From contig NZ_VBSL01000002.1 of assembly GCF_006149005.1 (NCBI RefSeq), positions 1 through 64,000 of the forward strand: a stretch of DNA of 64,000 bases. Reading direction: 5' to 3'. The notes below the pieces were generated by a model. The model searched no databases, was not told where the DNA came from, and saw only the letters and a list, made by a program, of their open reading frames with translations. Source of the DNA: Larkinella sp. C7 (lineage in GTDB: Bacteria; Bacteroidota; Bacteroidia; Cytophagales; Spirosomataceae). The translations under genes were made by a program, and so were the position numbers. Of the stretch, positions 55,376-64,000 are shown piece by piece; positions within the stretch are counted from its first letter, which is position 1; the number at the start of each line of letters is the position of its first letter.

Positions 55376-55669
55376 TTACTTCGCCAGAAAAGTCTGGATC
55401 AACGCATTCCATTCGTCGTCCAGCGAACCGACAAAAACCGTTGCGCCCGCCCGGCGATACCAGTAACCGGCATTCCACTCATCGCCTTCCTTGCGGTGCA
55501 GATAGGCGTGCAGCCGGTCGTAGTCGCGGGTTCCTTCCTTACTTTGGGCAATGTTGTGGGCCTGTTCCCAATTGCCTTTGGCGTCATACCAGAGGGCTTC
55601 GGCAACCGGGTGCAGACCAAACGGCGGTTTGGTGTTCGTCAGGGTTTTGGTAAATTCAGTCAGGTTCAT
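55376..55669 (-). CDS. Hypothetical 97-aa protein beside the helicase
   Basis: The Met at 55669 (MNLTEFTKTLTNTKPPFGLH) is preferred; a Met 15 bp upstream is possible. It starts 14 bp inside the end of the helicase gene. It is rich in Trp and Tyr (ALWYDAKGNWEQAHNIAQ, GDEWNAGYWYRRAG) with a tetratricopeptide-like look. The function is unknown. Confidence 0.55.
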   Translation of the reverse strand: MNLTEFTKTLTNTKPPFGLHPVAEALWYDAKGNWEQAHNIAQSKEGTRDYDRLHAYLHRKEGDEWNAGYWYRRAGATVFVGSLDDEWNALIQTFLAK

Positions 55670-57098
55670 GGGGGGTGTTTCCAAAAAATTGCGGCATAAA
55701 ATTCATCAGAAATGCTTCGTCGGTGGCCCGGGTAATGGCCGTGTAGAGCCACCGCACAAAATCCTGGTTCACCTGCCCGTCGGGCAAATATCCCTGATCG
55801 ACAAAAACCGCCGGCCACTGTCCGCCCTGCGCCTTGTGGCAGGTCAGTGCGTAGGCAAACTTCACCTGCAACGCACTCAGGTAGGGGTCGCGCCGGATGG
55901 CTTCGGAACGTTCCTTTTTCGATTTGATGTAAAAATAATCCTGCTGGACACTCTCATACAACTGCTTGTTTTCCTCCCGCCCCAGCGAAGGCTGCGGGGA
56001 ATACAGCGTATCGAGAATAATCTTGGTTTCAAACTCGGGTTGCTCTTCCAGATCGACCAGCCGCAGGGTGACGGTGGCAAATTTGAGGCCGTGCTGCTCT
56101 TCGCGTTTGCGGATTTTCATCACCTCCACAAAATCGCCGTTGGCCAGAAAACCCGCCGGAGAATCGTCGTCGAGCACCGTATAATTGTTCTTGACAATCA
56201 TCAGCATATCGCCTGCATCAAGTTCTTCTTCACACTGGTTGATGGCCCGGCGAATGTACTGGTTATACTGCACAGCCATCTTGTTGGAACGCGTGATGAT
56301 GATGGTATTTTCGCGGCCGTATTTGTCGTAGCAATACCGGATTCCGTCTTCCAGCTTTTCGCCGGTCATTTTATAGATGTCCCGAAACTTCCGGACGTTC
56401 AGATGAATCTTCGGATTCGGGTCGTTCAGCACATCCCGCAAGTTGGTCGCATTCAGCAGAATACCCGAATGTTCGTCCTGCCGCATGACTTCCATCAACT
56501 CCTGTTCCACCACCACCATGTCGAAATGCCGCTCCAGGTAGCCTTTGTCGAGCGCCGGACTCAGTTCCTTGCCCACGGGCGGAAGCTGCGCCACATCTCC
56601 GACCAGCATCAGGCGGTTTCCGGGGTTTTCAAACACGAAATCGACCAGGTCGGCCAGCAAACCGTTCATGCCGATCTCCGAATCATCGCTGATCATCGAG
56701 GCTTCATCGACGATGAAAACCGTGTCTTCATGGTAATTTTTCTGCCGCTGAAACACCAGATTTCCCGAACTGGAGTCGGCCACCTGGCGGTAAATTTTCC
56801 GGTGAATCGTCTGGGCCATGCGCTTCGAATAGTTCGCCATGACCTTGGCCGCCCGGCCCGTGGGTGCCAGCAAAACGGATTTGAACCCAAACTTGGGCAA
56901 TACTTTGATCAGTGTACTGATGAGGGTGGTTTTACCGGTACCGGCATACCCTTTCAGCAAAAAGCAATCCCGGTAATTTTCATGCTCAGTCCGAATCATG
57001 AACGGATTCATCTGTTCAAAGAAGTGCTGCTGCCCGGGAGTAGGCTTGAAAGGGAAGCGTTTCGCCAGCAATTCTGCGGGCGTGAGAGTATCATTCAT
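55656..57098 (-). CDS. RecD-like ATP-dependent DNA helicase
   Basis: The 480-aa protein has a P-loop GYAGTGKTT (about 50-58), Walker B FIVDEASM, and the C-terminal SF1 motif YALTCHKAQGGQWPAVFV (UvrD_C_2/RecD-type). It is shorter than full RecD (about 600), lacking its N-terminal domain, and matches the family of AAA/RecD-like helicases in Bacteroidota. It acts in DNA repair or replication. It overlaps the small gene downstream by 14 bp. Confidence 0.85.
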   Translation of the reverse strand: MNDTLTPAELLAKRFPFKPTPGQQHFFEQMNPFMIRTEHENYRDCFLLKGYAGTGKTTLISTLIKVLPKFGFKSVLLAPTGRAAKVMANYSKRMAQTIHRKIYRQVADSSSGNLVFQRQKNYHEDTVFIVDEASMISDDSEIGMNGLLADLVDFVFENPGNRLMLVGDVAQLPPVGKELSPALDKGYLERHFDMVVVEQELMEVMRQDEHSGILLNATNLRDVLNDPNPKIHLNVRKFRDIYKMTGEKLEDGIRYCYDKYGRENTIIITRSNKMAVQYNQYIRRAINQCEEELDAGDMLMIVKNNYTVLDDDSPAGFLANGDFVEVMKIRKREEQHGLKFATVTLRLVDLEEQPEFETKIILDTLYSPQPSLGREENKQLYESVQQDYFYIKSKKERSEAIRRDPYLSALQVKFAYALTCHKAQGGQWPAVFVDQGYLPDGQVNQDFVRWLYTAITRATDEAFLMNFMPQFFGNTPHEPD

Positions 57099-57141
57099 TG
57101 TACGAATATACGGAATAACAGCCGGTTTTTTTCAACCGATT

Positions 57142-57531
57142 TTACATTCGCCGATAGGGAAACCGGCATCCCTGCTCATCCTCAAACGTAACGATTTCGT
57201 TCTTGATTACAAACCGATAGGGCTTCGAAACTTCCAGGGCATTGGCGATCTTCACAATTTGCCGGTCCACGGCATACGTACCAGCGTCCCAGGCCATCGC
57301 CACGGATGTTACCTCCGACTGCGTTTGGTATACTCCGTTCGCGCTGAACTCGATCACATCCGGGTACATCTGGCTGCACTTCGAGGGGTTCACTTTTTCC
57401 CAGGAACCCACCAGCGGATTCACGTCTTCCTGCTCCGCTTTAACCGGTGGCCGCTGGCACGAAAGGATCAGACCTCCGAGAAACAGCAACCCGCTGATCA
57501 GTCTGAGAACACGCGATGGAAAGGAAAGCAT
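57142..57531 (-). CDS. Small lipoprotein
   Basis: The ATG at 57531 gives a signal peptide and a lipobox (GGLILSCQRP). The 129-aa protein has a lipocalin-like beta pattern (PLVGSWEKVNPSKC, VYQTQSEVTSVAMAWDAG, TYAVDRQIVKIA). A longer frame upstream is not protein-like. The function is unknown. Confidence 0.7.
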   Translation of the reverse strand: MLSFPSRVLRLISGLLFLGGLILSCQRPPVKAEQEDVNPLVGSWEKVNPSKCSQMYPDVIEFSANGVYQTQSEVTSVAMAWDAGTYAVDRQIVKIANALEVSKPYRFVIKNEIVTFEDEQGCRFPYRRM

Positions 57532-57723
57532 AGGCGGTTTTTTTTCAAACTTAGGCGTCCTTCTTTTTAAAAACAAATTGACTGCCACCCTTGAATCACC
57601 AAGCAAGTTTTGACAATTTCAAGAATTATAAGGCATATAGCCCCCAAAATACAACACCGCATTGCTTTTATCATACCTTTTTTTTATTTTGATCCCAACC
57701 CATTTACCAAACTCCCTTAAATC

Positions 57724-58161
57724 ATGAAAATCCGTCAGGTTTTGCAAGGCAAAACGATCAACACCATCTATTCCGTCACGTCCGACACGACGGTTTATGA
57801 AGCTTTGGAAGCTATGGCTACCAAAAATATCGGGGCCGTTCTGGTGATCGACGCGGGAAATTTGTCGGGAATCTTTTCAGAACGCGATTATGCCCGCAAA
57901 GGGATTTTGAAAGGCCGGGCGTCGAAAGACACCCTGATCAAAGAGGTCATGACCGCCAACCTGATCACCATCAGCTCTGATCAACGCCTGGAAGACGCCA
58001 TGCTGATCATGTCTGACAAACACATTCGCCACCTGCCCGTTGTCGACGAAGGCCAACTCATCGGCATTATTTCCATCAACGACGTCGTTTCGGCCATCAT
58101 CCACGATCAGAAAGCCCGCATCCATTCCCTGGAAAGCTACATTTCGGGAAGCCCCTATTGA
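57724..58161 (+). CDS. CBS-domain protein
   Basis: The 145-aa protein holds two CBS domains (about 1-62 and 68-130), with GAVLVIDAGNLSGIFSERDYARKG and HIRHLPVVDEGQLIGIISINDVVSAI. Such small proteins bind adenosine nucleotides and act as sensors. It is followed by the long palindrome C. Confidence 0.9.
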   Translation: MKIRQVLQGKTINTIYSVTSDTTVYEALEAMATKNIGAVLVIDAGNLSGIFSERDYARKGILKGRASKDTLIKEVMTANLITISSDQRLEDAMLIMSDKHIRHLPVVDEGQLIGIISINDVVSAIIHDQKARIHSLESYISGSPY

Positions 58162-58171
58162 GTGATGAGTG

Positions 58172-58251
58172 AAGAATTATGAGTGAAGAGTTAAACAGGC
58201 GTCAGCCAAACGCATGGGCGACCAACTCTTAACTCTTCACTCATAATTCTT
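58172..58251. repeat. 23-bp palindromic repeat between CBS gene and NUDIX gene
   Basis: Perfect 23-bp arms lie at 58172-58194 and 58229-58251, made of GAATTATGAGTGAAGAG-type words. The loop contains GGCGTCAGCC, the complement of the GGCTGACGC core found in two sister elements. It is placed right after the CBS stop. Confidence 0.75.
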
Positions 58252-58293
58252 AACTCCTGTTATATTTGCGGGCTGAAACCACCAGAAATCAAC

Positions 58294-58782
58294 TTGGATA
58301 TTGCACGCGAAGAAGTAAAGCGGCTCTACGGCAATCGCCTGCGGCTGCGGGTATGCGGTTTGTGCCTCATCGACGGAAAATTATTGATGGTCCGTCACCG
58401 GGGCATTGGCCCCACGGATACCTTCTGGTGTCCGCCGGGCGGTGGCCCCCAGTACGGCGAAACCGCTTACGAAGCCCTGGTCAGGGAATTCCACGAAGAA
58501 ACCGGGCTGGACATTGAAGTGGGCGAACTTCAGTTTGTCAACGAATTCATGCAGACGCCCCTGCACGCAATGGAACTGTTTTTCGATGTCCGCATCGTGG
58601 GCGGTCACCTGCGCCAGGGATTCGACCCGGAAATGGATGCCGACAACCAGATCATTACCGAAGTACGGCTCATGACGTTCGAAGAAATTAAAATGTATCC
58701 CGAAAATGAGGTACATCGCATGTTCCGCCTGTGCCAGTCCATGGAGGAGGTATTCCACTTAAAAGGTTATTTGAAACAATAG
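58294..58782 (+). CDS. NUDIX hydrolase
   Basis: The TTG start at 58294 gives 162 aa (MDIAREEVKRLYGNRLRLRVCG). The NUDIX box GX5EX7REUXEEXGU is seen at GGGPQYGETAYEALVREFHEETGLDI (positions about 49-74). Substrates of this group include nucleoside or sugar diphosphates. It lacks further specificity motifs. The start is uncertain because of the TTG. Confidence 0.85.
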   Translation: MDIAREEVKRLYGNRLRLRVCGLCLIDGKLLMVRHRGIGPTDTFWCPPGGGPQYGETAYEALVREFHEETGLDIEVGELQFVNEFMQTPLHAMELFFDVRIVGGHLRQGFDPEMDADNQIITEVRLMTFEEIKMYPENEVHRMFRLCQSMEEVFHLKGYLKQ

Positions 58783-58884
58783 CGGTGGTCTGTCGGGTAT
58801 TTTTGTACATTTAGCTCACCATATGTTCCCAAAACTGGAAAACATATAACTTCCCACTGTACCTGTTAACCCAATCACTTTTTT

Positions 58885-59781
58885 GTGCGTATCGAGACCA
58901 TTGCTACTGTGACCCCAACCGTCGCCATTCGGGAAGATTCTTTTGATGTGTCAACGACCGACTCGTATCAGCTTTGCCTGGAAATGGGCAAGGAACGGTT
59001 TCGGTTTTGTGTGGTTGAACCCCACCCCCGCCGGTGCATCTGGCTGGAAGATTACACCTTTCCGACTCTGCTCACTGAAAACCCGCTATTACCCTCATTA
59101 CGAACCATTTACCAGAATCACCCGATCCTGCAGTCGTCCTACTGGAAAAGCATTCAGGTGTCGGTCAATTCCCCTTCGTTTACGCTGGTTCCGTCCGGTC
59201 TGTTCCGAAAAGAATACGCAGCGCAATACCTCCAGTTGATGCGCGGCAATCCGCTTTCCAGCACCGAACACGCCCTGGCATACGCCCACAAAAAAGAGGA
59301 TTTTCAGGCAGTTTTCAGCGTCGACAATGCCCTGACCGATTGGCTGTCGGCCACCTATCCCCTGCAGCAGATTACGCTCGTTCACCAGTCGAGCACGCTG
59401 ATCCAGGCGACGTCGCTGACGGATTCGGTGCTGAATTCGGACCAAAAACTATCGTTAAACTTTGAAGATGAATCGGTTACGGTTATTTATCGGAAAGGCG
59501 GAGAATTCAGGTTCTGCAACCGGTTTGCCTACAAAAATGCCACCGATCTGGTGTATTACATTCTGTACGTTATCAACGAATTGAAAACCGAACCGAAGGA
59601 ATTGCAGGTGGTTTTGTTCGGAGAAATCACGCCATTTGCCGAAATTTATACGGCCCTCGAACAATTTCTGCCCAACATTCGCTTTGGTTCAACACCGCCC
59701 GGCTTGCAGTTGACACCGGCTTTCGATGAGTTACCGGAACACCGGTATTTCAGCTTGTACGGAAACACCCTGATCGAGTGA
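58885..59781 (+). CDS. DUF3822 protein
   Basis: The GTG start gives 298 aa. The protein matches DUF3822: YQLCLEMGKERFRFCVVE, IQVSVNSPSFTLVPSGLF, LSLNFEDESVTVIYRKGGEFRF, an actin/ASKHA-like two-half pattern. It is regularly found beside coaD in Bacteroidota and its function is unknown. coaD follows 55 bp on. Confidence 0.85.
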   Translation: MRIETIATVTPTVAIREDSFDVSTTDSYQLCLEMGKERFRFCVVEPHPRRCIWLEDYTFPTLLTENPLLPSLRTIYQNHPILQSSYWKSIQVSVNSPSFTLVPSGLFRKEYAAQYLQLMRGNPLSSTEHALAYAHKKEDFQAVFSVDNALTDWLSATYPLQQITLVHQSSTLIQATSLTDSVLNSDQKLSLNFEDESVTVIYRKGGEFRFCNRFAYKNATDLVYYILYVINELKTEPKELQVVLFGEITPFAEIYTALEQFLPNIRFGSTPPGLQLTPAFDELPEHRYFSLYGNTLIE

Positions 59782-59836
59782 GAACCGACTGACCTTCCAT
59801 TAACCAGCCAGCCACCACCCGGTTTCTCAAACCTTT

Positions 59837-60292
59837 ATGAAACGAATCGCGCTCTTTCCCGGCTCCTTCGACCCGTTTACGAAGGGACATGAAGACATTG
59901 TTTTACGGGGACTCAAACTGTTTGATGAAATCTTTATCGGCATTGGCCGGAACGCCAGCAAACAACGGTATTTTCCGCTGGAGGTGATGGCCGGCCTGAT
60001 CGAGCAAACCTTTGCGGCCTATCCGGCGGTAAAAGTCGTGTCGTATGACGACCTGACTGCCAACGTCGCCCGCGACCTGGGCGCCCGGTTTTTGCTGCGG
60101 GGCTTGCGCAACACGACGGATTTTGAGTACGAAAACAGCATTTCGCAGGTCAACCGGTATGTGTACGAAGACGTCGAAACCGTCTTTCTGATCACGTCCC
60201 CGTCCCTGGCCCCCATCAGTTCAAGCATCATCCGGGAGTTGCACCGCTATTCCAAAAACATCGACGAGTTTCTGCCGTACAAACTGAAGTAG
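59837..60292 (+). CDS. coaD: Phosphopantetheine adenylyltransferase
   Basis: The 151-aa enzyme has the nucleotidyltransferase signature FPGSFDPFTKGHEDI (TxGH) and PISSSIIRELHRY. It adds AMP to 4'-phosphopantetheine in coenzyme A synthesis. The length is standard. It is convergent with the second NUDIX gene across a 28-bp palindrome. Confidence 0.95.
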   Translation: MKRIALFPGSFDPFTKGHEDIVLRGLKLFDEIFIGIGRNASKQRYFPLEVMAGLIEQTFAAYPAVKVVSYDDLTANVARDLGARFLLRGLRNTTDFEYENSISQVNRYVYEDVETVFLITSPSLAPISSSIIRELHRYSKNIDEFLPYKLK

Positions 60293-60304
60293 TTAAGAGT
60301 GATG

Positions 60305-60372
60305 AGTTAAGAATTAAGAGTTGGCTGACGCAAGCTGAAACAAGTGCGTCAGCCAACTCTTAATTCTTAACT
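60305..60372. repeat. 28-bp perfect palindrome between coaD and NUDIX gene
   Basis: Arms at 60305-60332 and 60345-60372 are exact 28-bp complements with a 12-nt loop, including the word GGCTGACGC in both arms. It lies between convergent genes and overlaps the NUDIX stop, so it can terminate both. It is the longest perfect hairpin of the window. Confidence 0.85.
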
Positions 60373-61069
60373 ATTTCAAAACCTTCCCATTCACCTCCTC
60401 GATCACATACCGGATGGAGCTGAAGGAGTTGGTGAGGGCCAGCGCCGTTTGTTTGGCGTCCATCCATTCGAGACGTTCGATGTCCTCGTCAGTTTGGGGC
60501 GTCATCCGGGCATCGTCGACACAGGTCATGTGGTACCATTTGGTCTTTTTCAGGATGCGGTTCCCGTTCAGCGTATAGGTGTGCCAGGTCGTACAGATGC
60601 GGTTTTCGAGGGTAGCCACGACGCCGGTTTCTTCTTCCACTTCCCGCAGGGCCGCCACCCGCGACTGTTCATCCCCGTCGAGTTTCCCTTTGGGCAGATC
60701 CCACTTGCCGCGCCGAAAAATCAGCAGCATTTTATCCTCCTTAAACACCACCCCACCGGCGGCCCGGACAATCTTGAACATGCTTTTAAATTTCTCTTCA
60801 ACGGCCTTCTTTTCAGCGGCCACCAGCGTAATGGAGCTTAGATCGCCCATTTCGTAGTTGTTGAGCAAATTGACCAGTTTCTCGATGGTAACGGGCGTCG
60901 CATTGAGCACCAGGAGATGCCCTTTCAACATGCCCAGTTTCAGGCCGTCGAGACGGGCATCGATGATCCGGTCGTATTCCACGTGGTTATCCAGCGCAGC
61001 GTCCTGCAATTTGGCTGCCTTCTTCGAACCCTTTAAATGAATGGGTCGGTCGTCAATAAAAATGGTCAT
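60371..61069 (-). CDS. NUDIX hydrolase with N-terminal extension
   Basis: The 232-aa protein has about 100 residues of unknown N-terminal domain, then the NUDIX fold with LPKGKLDGDEQSRVAALREVEEETGV. It is often adjacent to pyrE/coaD in Bacteroidota. The substrate is unknown. Start MTIFIDDRPIHLKG is unambiguous. Confidence 0.85.
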   Translation of the reverse strand: MTIFIDDRPIHLKGSKKAAKLQDAALDNHVEYDRIIDARLDGLKLGMLKGHLLVLNATPVTIEKLVNLLNNYEMGDLSSITLVAAEKKAVEEKFKSMFKIVRAAGGVVFKEDKMLLIFRRGKWDLPKGKLDGDEQSRVAALREVEEETGVVATLENRICTTWHTYTLNGNRILKKTKWYHMTCVDDARMTPQTDEDIERLEWMDAKQTALALTNSFSSIRYVIEEVNGKVLK

Positions 61070-61214
61070 GAGGTAGTTGAACTGCTGGGTGAATGAGCCC
61101 GTCGAACCGTCGACGTACCGAATAGCGTGAATTACAAAACAAATTTAGATAAACCATTCATCTTTGAAGAGAAACTAAATCCACTATTTTTGCAGAACGC
61201 CAACTTTCCCCCGT

Positions 61215-62498
61215 GTGGAACTTGCAATCATTCTTTTTTTAGTCATTCTGAACGGTGTTTTCTCCTTATCGGAGATTGCACTGGTTTCCTCCCGCAAAGC
61301 CCGACTCGAAACCGACGCCCGAAACGGCGACCGCCGGGCCGAAGAGGCTCTGAAACTCGCCGAATCGCCCAACCGGTTTCTGGCTACCGTTCAAATCGGG
61401 ATTACCCTCATTGGAATCCTGACCGGTATTTTCAGTGGTGACAGCCTGACCGACCAGATTTCGGGCTTCGTGTCCCAGTTTCCGCTCCTTCAACCATACG
61501 CCAACAGCATCGCCGTCACGCTGACGGTTATTCTCATTACGTATCTGTCGCTGGTGCTGGGCGAGCTGGTTCCCAAACGAATCGGACTGTCGAATCCGGA
61601 AGGCATTGCCAAATTTATGGCCGGGCCGATGAACATGCTGTCCCGCGTGACGTCACCCTTCATCAGTCTGCTCGGTTTTTCCAGTGATCTGATCATTAAA
61701 ATCCTGAACATCAAGCCCAATGCCAGTGCCGTAACGGAAGAGGAAATCAAAAGTCTGATTCAGGAAGGCACCTCGGGCGGGGTCATCGAGGAGATTGAGC
61801 AGGAAATTGTACAGAACGTTTTTCAACTCGGCGACCGCCGGATCACCTCCCTGATGACCAACCGCCAGGAAATGGTGTTCCTGGATCTGGAAGCGACCGT
61901 TGAAGAAAACCGCCAGTACATCATCGAACACCGCCATTCGCATTACCCGCTTTGCCAGGGGGGCGTCGATGAAATGATCGGGCTCATTCACAGCAAGGAT
62001 TTTTTGGGCAAAGACCTCGATGATCAGCTCACCCGGCTCGAAGAACTCAAACGCGATATTCTGTACATTCCCGAAAGCAACATGGCCTACCAGGTGCTGG
62101 AACGGTTTCGGGAACGTCGGCAGTACGTCGGCATCATTGTCGATGAATACGGTGGCGTTCTGGGTATGGTGACGCTCAACGACATTGTGGACGCGCTCGT
62201 GGGCGACATTTCGGACACCAACGAATTCGAATTTGAGATTGTAGAGCGGGGCGACGGCAGTTACCTCGTCGACGCCCAGATTCCATTCGACGATTTTCTG
62301 GATTATTTTAACATCAACATCCAGAACCGGCGCGAAATGACCGGTTTTGATACCCTGGGCGGTTTTGCCTTACAAATTATCAAGGACATCCCAAAAACCG
62401 GTGAGACTTTTTCCTGGCAGGAATACCAGTTTGAAATCATCGACATGGACAAAAGCCGGATCGATAAGATTCTGGTGACGAAGCGAATTGAAGAATAG
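61215..62498 (+). CDS. CNNM/CorC-HlyC-type membrane protein with CBS domains
   Basis: The GTG start (MELAIILFLVILNGVFSLSEIAL) gives 427 aa: a four-helix CNNM domain (about 1-180), two CBS domains (about 200-335) and a CorC_HlyC domain (about 345-427). Proteins of this kind are linked to magnesium or cobalt efflux or were named hemolysin-like; the reaction is not certain. Confidence 0.9.
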   Translation: MELAIILFLVILNGVFSLSEIALVSSRKARLETDARNGDRRAEEALKLAESPNRFLATVQIGITLIGILTGIFSGDSLTDQISGFVSQFPLLQPYANSIAVTLTVILITYLSLVLGELVPKRIGLSNPEGIAKFMAGPMNMLSRVTSPFISLLGFSSDLIIKILNIKPNASAVTEEEIKSLIQEGTSGGVIEEIEQEIVQNVFQLGDRRITSLMTNRQEMVFLDLEATVEENRQYIIEHRHSHYPLCQGGVDEMIGLIHSKDFLGKDLDDQLTRLEELKRDILYIPESNMAYQVLERFRERRQYVGIIVDEYGGVLGMVTLNDIVDALVGDISDTNEFEFEIVERGDGSYLVDAQIPFDDFLDYFNINIQNRREMTGFDTLGGFALQIIKDIPKTGETFSWQEYQFEIIDMDKSRIDKILVTKRIEE

Positions 62499-62514
62499 TT
62501 AAAAAATTAATTAT

Positions 62515-62599
62515 AAATCTAGAATGATAAATGCAGAATGTAAAAGTAGCTAAGCACTTTTGAAACACTTTTACCTTCGACATGTATCATTCTAGATTT
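62515..62599. repeat. Palindromic repeat before pyrE
   Basis: 15-bp perfect arms (AAATCTAGAATGATA at 62515-62529 and its complement at 62585-62599) enclose a nested 8-bp pair GTAAAAGT/ACTTTTAC (62540-62547/62567-62574). It sits after the CNNM stop. It lacks the GGCTGACGC core, so it may be a related or independent element. Confidence 0.6.
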
Positions 62600-62618
62600 T
62601 ACATTCCCCTTTTTTTAC

Positions 62619-63245
62619 ATGATTGCAGCAAAAGTTGCCCGATTGCTATTGGAAGTGAAGGCGGTTCGGCTCCGGCCGGAGGAGCCTTTTACGTGGAGTT
62701 CAGGCTGGAAATCACCGATTTATTGCGACAACCGGATTACGCTTTCCTACCCGGAAGCCCGGACGTATATCCGTACCGCGTTAGCCGAAACGATTTTGAA
62801 GCAATTCCCTGATGTTCAGGCCATTGCGGGCGTCGCTACGGCCGGTATTGCCCAGGGAGCACTGGTAGCCGATGCACTGAACCTGCCGTTTCTGTACGTT
62901 CGGCCGGAGCCTAAAAAGCACGGCATGGGTAACCAGATCGAGGGGCGGCTGGAAGCGGGCCAGCGTATTGTCGTGATTGAAGACCTGATTTCGACCGGTG
63001 GCAGTTCGCTCAAAGTGGTGGATGTGCTGCGGCAATCCGGCGCCGGGGTGCTGGGCATGGCGGCCATTTTTACCTACGGTTTCCCGGTAGCCAGTCAAAA
63101 TTTTGCGGACAAAGACGTCAAACTGGTTTGCCTGAGCGACTACGAAACGCTGGTGGGCGAAGCCCGGAATCTGAACTACATTTCGGCAGACGCCATGGAC
63201 TCCCTCGCGGCCTGGCGACAAAATCCGGCGGAATGGAACCGCTAG
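62619..63245 (+). CDS. pyrE: Orotate phosphoribosyltransferase
   Basis: The 208-aa enzyme has the PRPP-binding loop RIVVIEDLISTGGSS and PEEPFTWSSGWKSPIYCDNR at the substrate end. It makes OMP from orotate and PRPP in pyrimidine synthesis. The length is standard. It lies 20 bp after palindrome E. Confidence 0.95.
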   Translation: MIAAKVARLLLEVKAVRLRPEEPFTWSSGWKSPIYCDNRITLSYPEARTYIRTALAETILKQFPDVQAIAGVATAGIAQGALVADALNLPFLYVRPEPKKHGMGNQIEGRLEAGQRIVVIEDLISTGGSSLKVVDVLRQSGAGVLGMAAIFTYGFPVASQNFADKDVKLVCLSDYETLVGEARNLNYISADAMDSLAAWRQNPAEWNR

Positions 63246-63256
63246 CCTGACAGCCG

Positions 63257-64000
63257 ATGAGACGGCTCTTTTGTTTGGCATTCGGCTGGCTGCTGACCAC
63301 GTCGGCCCTGGCGCAGGAATCCCGGCTTTCAACCCCCTTTCAGGCCGACCTCGAACTCGGTTGCATGGGCGCAGCAAACCGCCAGCCCCCCTTCTGGCTC
63401 CGCACCAATCAATACGGCATCGTACCGCTGCAAGGCCCTTTCGCGACCCTGCGGGGGCAAATCAGTCGCGACTACCGCACCGATTCATCATATACGAACC
63501 ACCACCGGTTCGATTGGGGCGTCGGTGGCTATGCGGCTGTCAATGTGGGCAAAAGCAGTCAGTTTATTCTCCCGGAACTGTATGCCAAGGTTCGGCTGGG
63601 GAAATTTGAGCTCTGGGCGGGGCGTCGGCGCGAGCAATATGGCATCGGTGACACCACGCTGACGTCCGGTTTTGTGGCCTGGTCGGCCAATGCCCTGCCC
63701 ATTCCAAAAGTACAGTTCCATACACCCGACTTCGTGCCGATCGGTTTTCTGAAAAAACTGGTAGCTTTCCGGCTGGGCTATGCCCACGGCTGGTTCAATG
63801 CGCCCTATATCAAAGGCGCGTATCTGCACCAGAAATACCTCTACGGCCGCTTCGGAAAACCGCACTGGAGCGTAAAATTTTACGTAGGCATGAATCACCA
63901 GGTGCAGTGGGGCGGGCAGGCAGACTACCTGAAAGGCACGCCATTCGCGGTAAATGGAAAGTTACCATCGTCATTCCGGGATTATACGGGACTCATTTTT
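63257..64000 (+). CDS. Wzi-like capsule assembly protein, N-terminal part (3' end outside window)
   Basis: The ATG at 63257 lies 11 bp after the pyrE stop and starts a signal peptide (MRRLFCLAFGWLLTTSALAQ). The frame is open to the window edge for 248 codons. It has ADLELGCMGAANRQPPFWLR, LPELYAKVRLGKFELWAGRRREQYG and VQFHTPDFVPIG, which resemble the start of Wzi (capsule assembly protein) family beta barrels. These are outer-membrane proteins with a role in attaching capsule polysaccharide. The C-terminus is not visible. Confidence 0.75.
   Translation, partial: MRRLFCLAFGWLLTTSALAQESRLSTPFQADLELGCMGAANRQPPFWLRTNQYGIVPLQGPFATLRGQISRDYRTDSSYTNHHRFDWGVGGYAAVNVGKSSQFILPELYAKVRLGKFELWAGRRREQYGIGDTTLTSGFVAWSANALPIPKVQFHTPDFVPIGFLKKLVAFRLGYAHGWFNAPYIKGAYLHQKYLYGRFGKPHWSVKFYVGMNHQVQWGGQADYLKGTPFAVNGKLPSSFRDYTGLIF

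Noticed and set aside
58266..58517. 83-aa plus-strand ORF
   Set aside because: It is another frame of the NUDIX gene.

Overview
The window looks like a chromosomal piece of a Bacteroidota bacterium, most likely a Cytophagales/Spirosomataceae member (Larkinella/Spirosoma-like). This is inferred from gene content: a T9SS-type C-terminal sorting domain, a bacillithiol deacetylase (BshB1), DUF349 and DUF3822 proteins, head-GIN (DUF2807) and Wzi-type proteins, and TAnnTTTG promoter-like boxes with few purine-rich ribosome binding sites. No 16S or other species marker is present.

The window splits in two. From about 0.9 to 29.1 kb it is an accessory region. It starts after the end of an M1-type peptidase gene and finishes beside a tRNA-Thr(TGT) gene, a common island boundary. 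Its left part (0.9-13.1 kb) looks like decayed mobile elements: a LysM-containing phage-like protein, a RepL-like winged-helix protein, a phage-type replication HTH protein, an RHH-like protein, a KilAC-like protein, an excisionase-like HTH protein, an internally deleted tyrosine recombinase, and gene-poor DNA unusually rich in perfect inverted repeats. Next come a secreted lipoprotein nuclease (13.1-14.0 kb) and a three-gene cassette of HEPN-like protein, unknown protein and SecB-like chaperone (15.2-16.7 kb) that resembles a chaperone-controlled toxin-antitoxin module.

At 17.0-24.3 kb two divergent operons face each other across a repeat-rich operator region. One carries an XRE/S24 (LexA-like) regulator, a Rad52-like annealing protein and a small protein. 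The other carries a Y-family polymerase (DinB), a YopX-like protein, a short DnaE-type polymerase, a small unknown protein and a TfoX-like protein. This looks like an SOS-type mutagenesis cassette analogous to ImuA-ImuB-DnaE2 but built from other parts. A YoeB-type toxin-antitoxin pair, an SRAP (abasic-site) protein and several unknown genes follow up to the tRNA.

From 29.3 kb onward the window is ordinary chromosome: DUF349 protein, pdxH, bshB1 with an M23/LysM peptidase, trxB, an OmpA/TPR/PD40 protein overlapping queE, a sulfatase, a DUF2807 protein, an orphan ABC ATPase, a zinc-ribbon membrane protein with an SPFH protein (YdjG/YdjI-like), a JmjC-like cupin, a GapN-type aldehyde dehydrogenase, a secreted GH42-like T9SS cargo protein, a PAS histidine kinase, a receiver protein lacking its phospho-acceptor Asp, a neutral ceramidase, a RecD-like helicase, a CBS protein, two NUDIX hydrolases, DUF3822, coaD, a CNNM/CorC-like protein, pyrE and a Wzi-like protein cut by the window end. 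Several intergenic gaps here hold long perfect palindromes (15-28 bp arms), three of them sharing the core GGCTGACGC, that look like one dispersed repeat family sitting at gene 3' ends.
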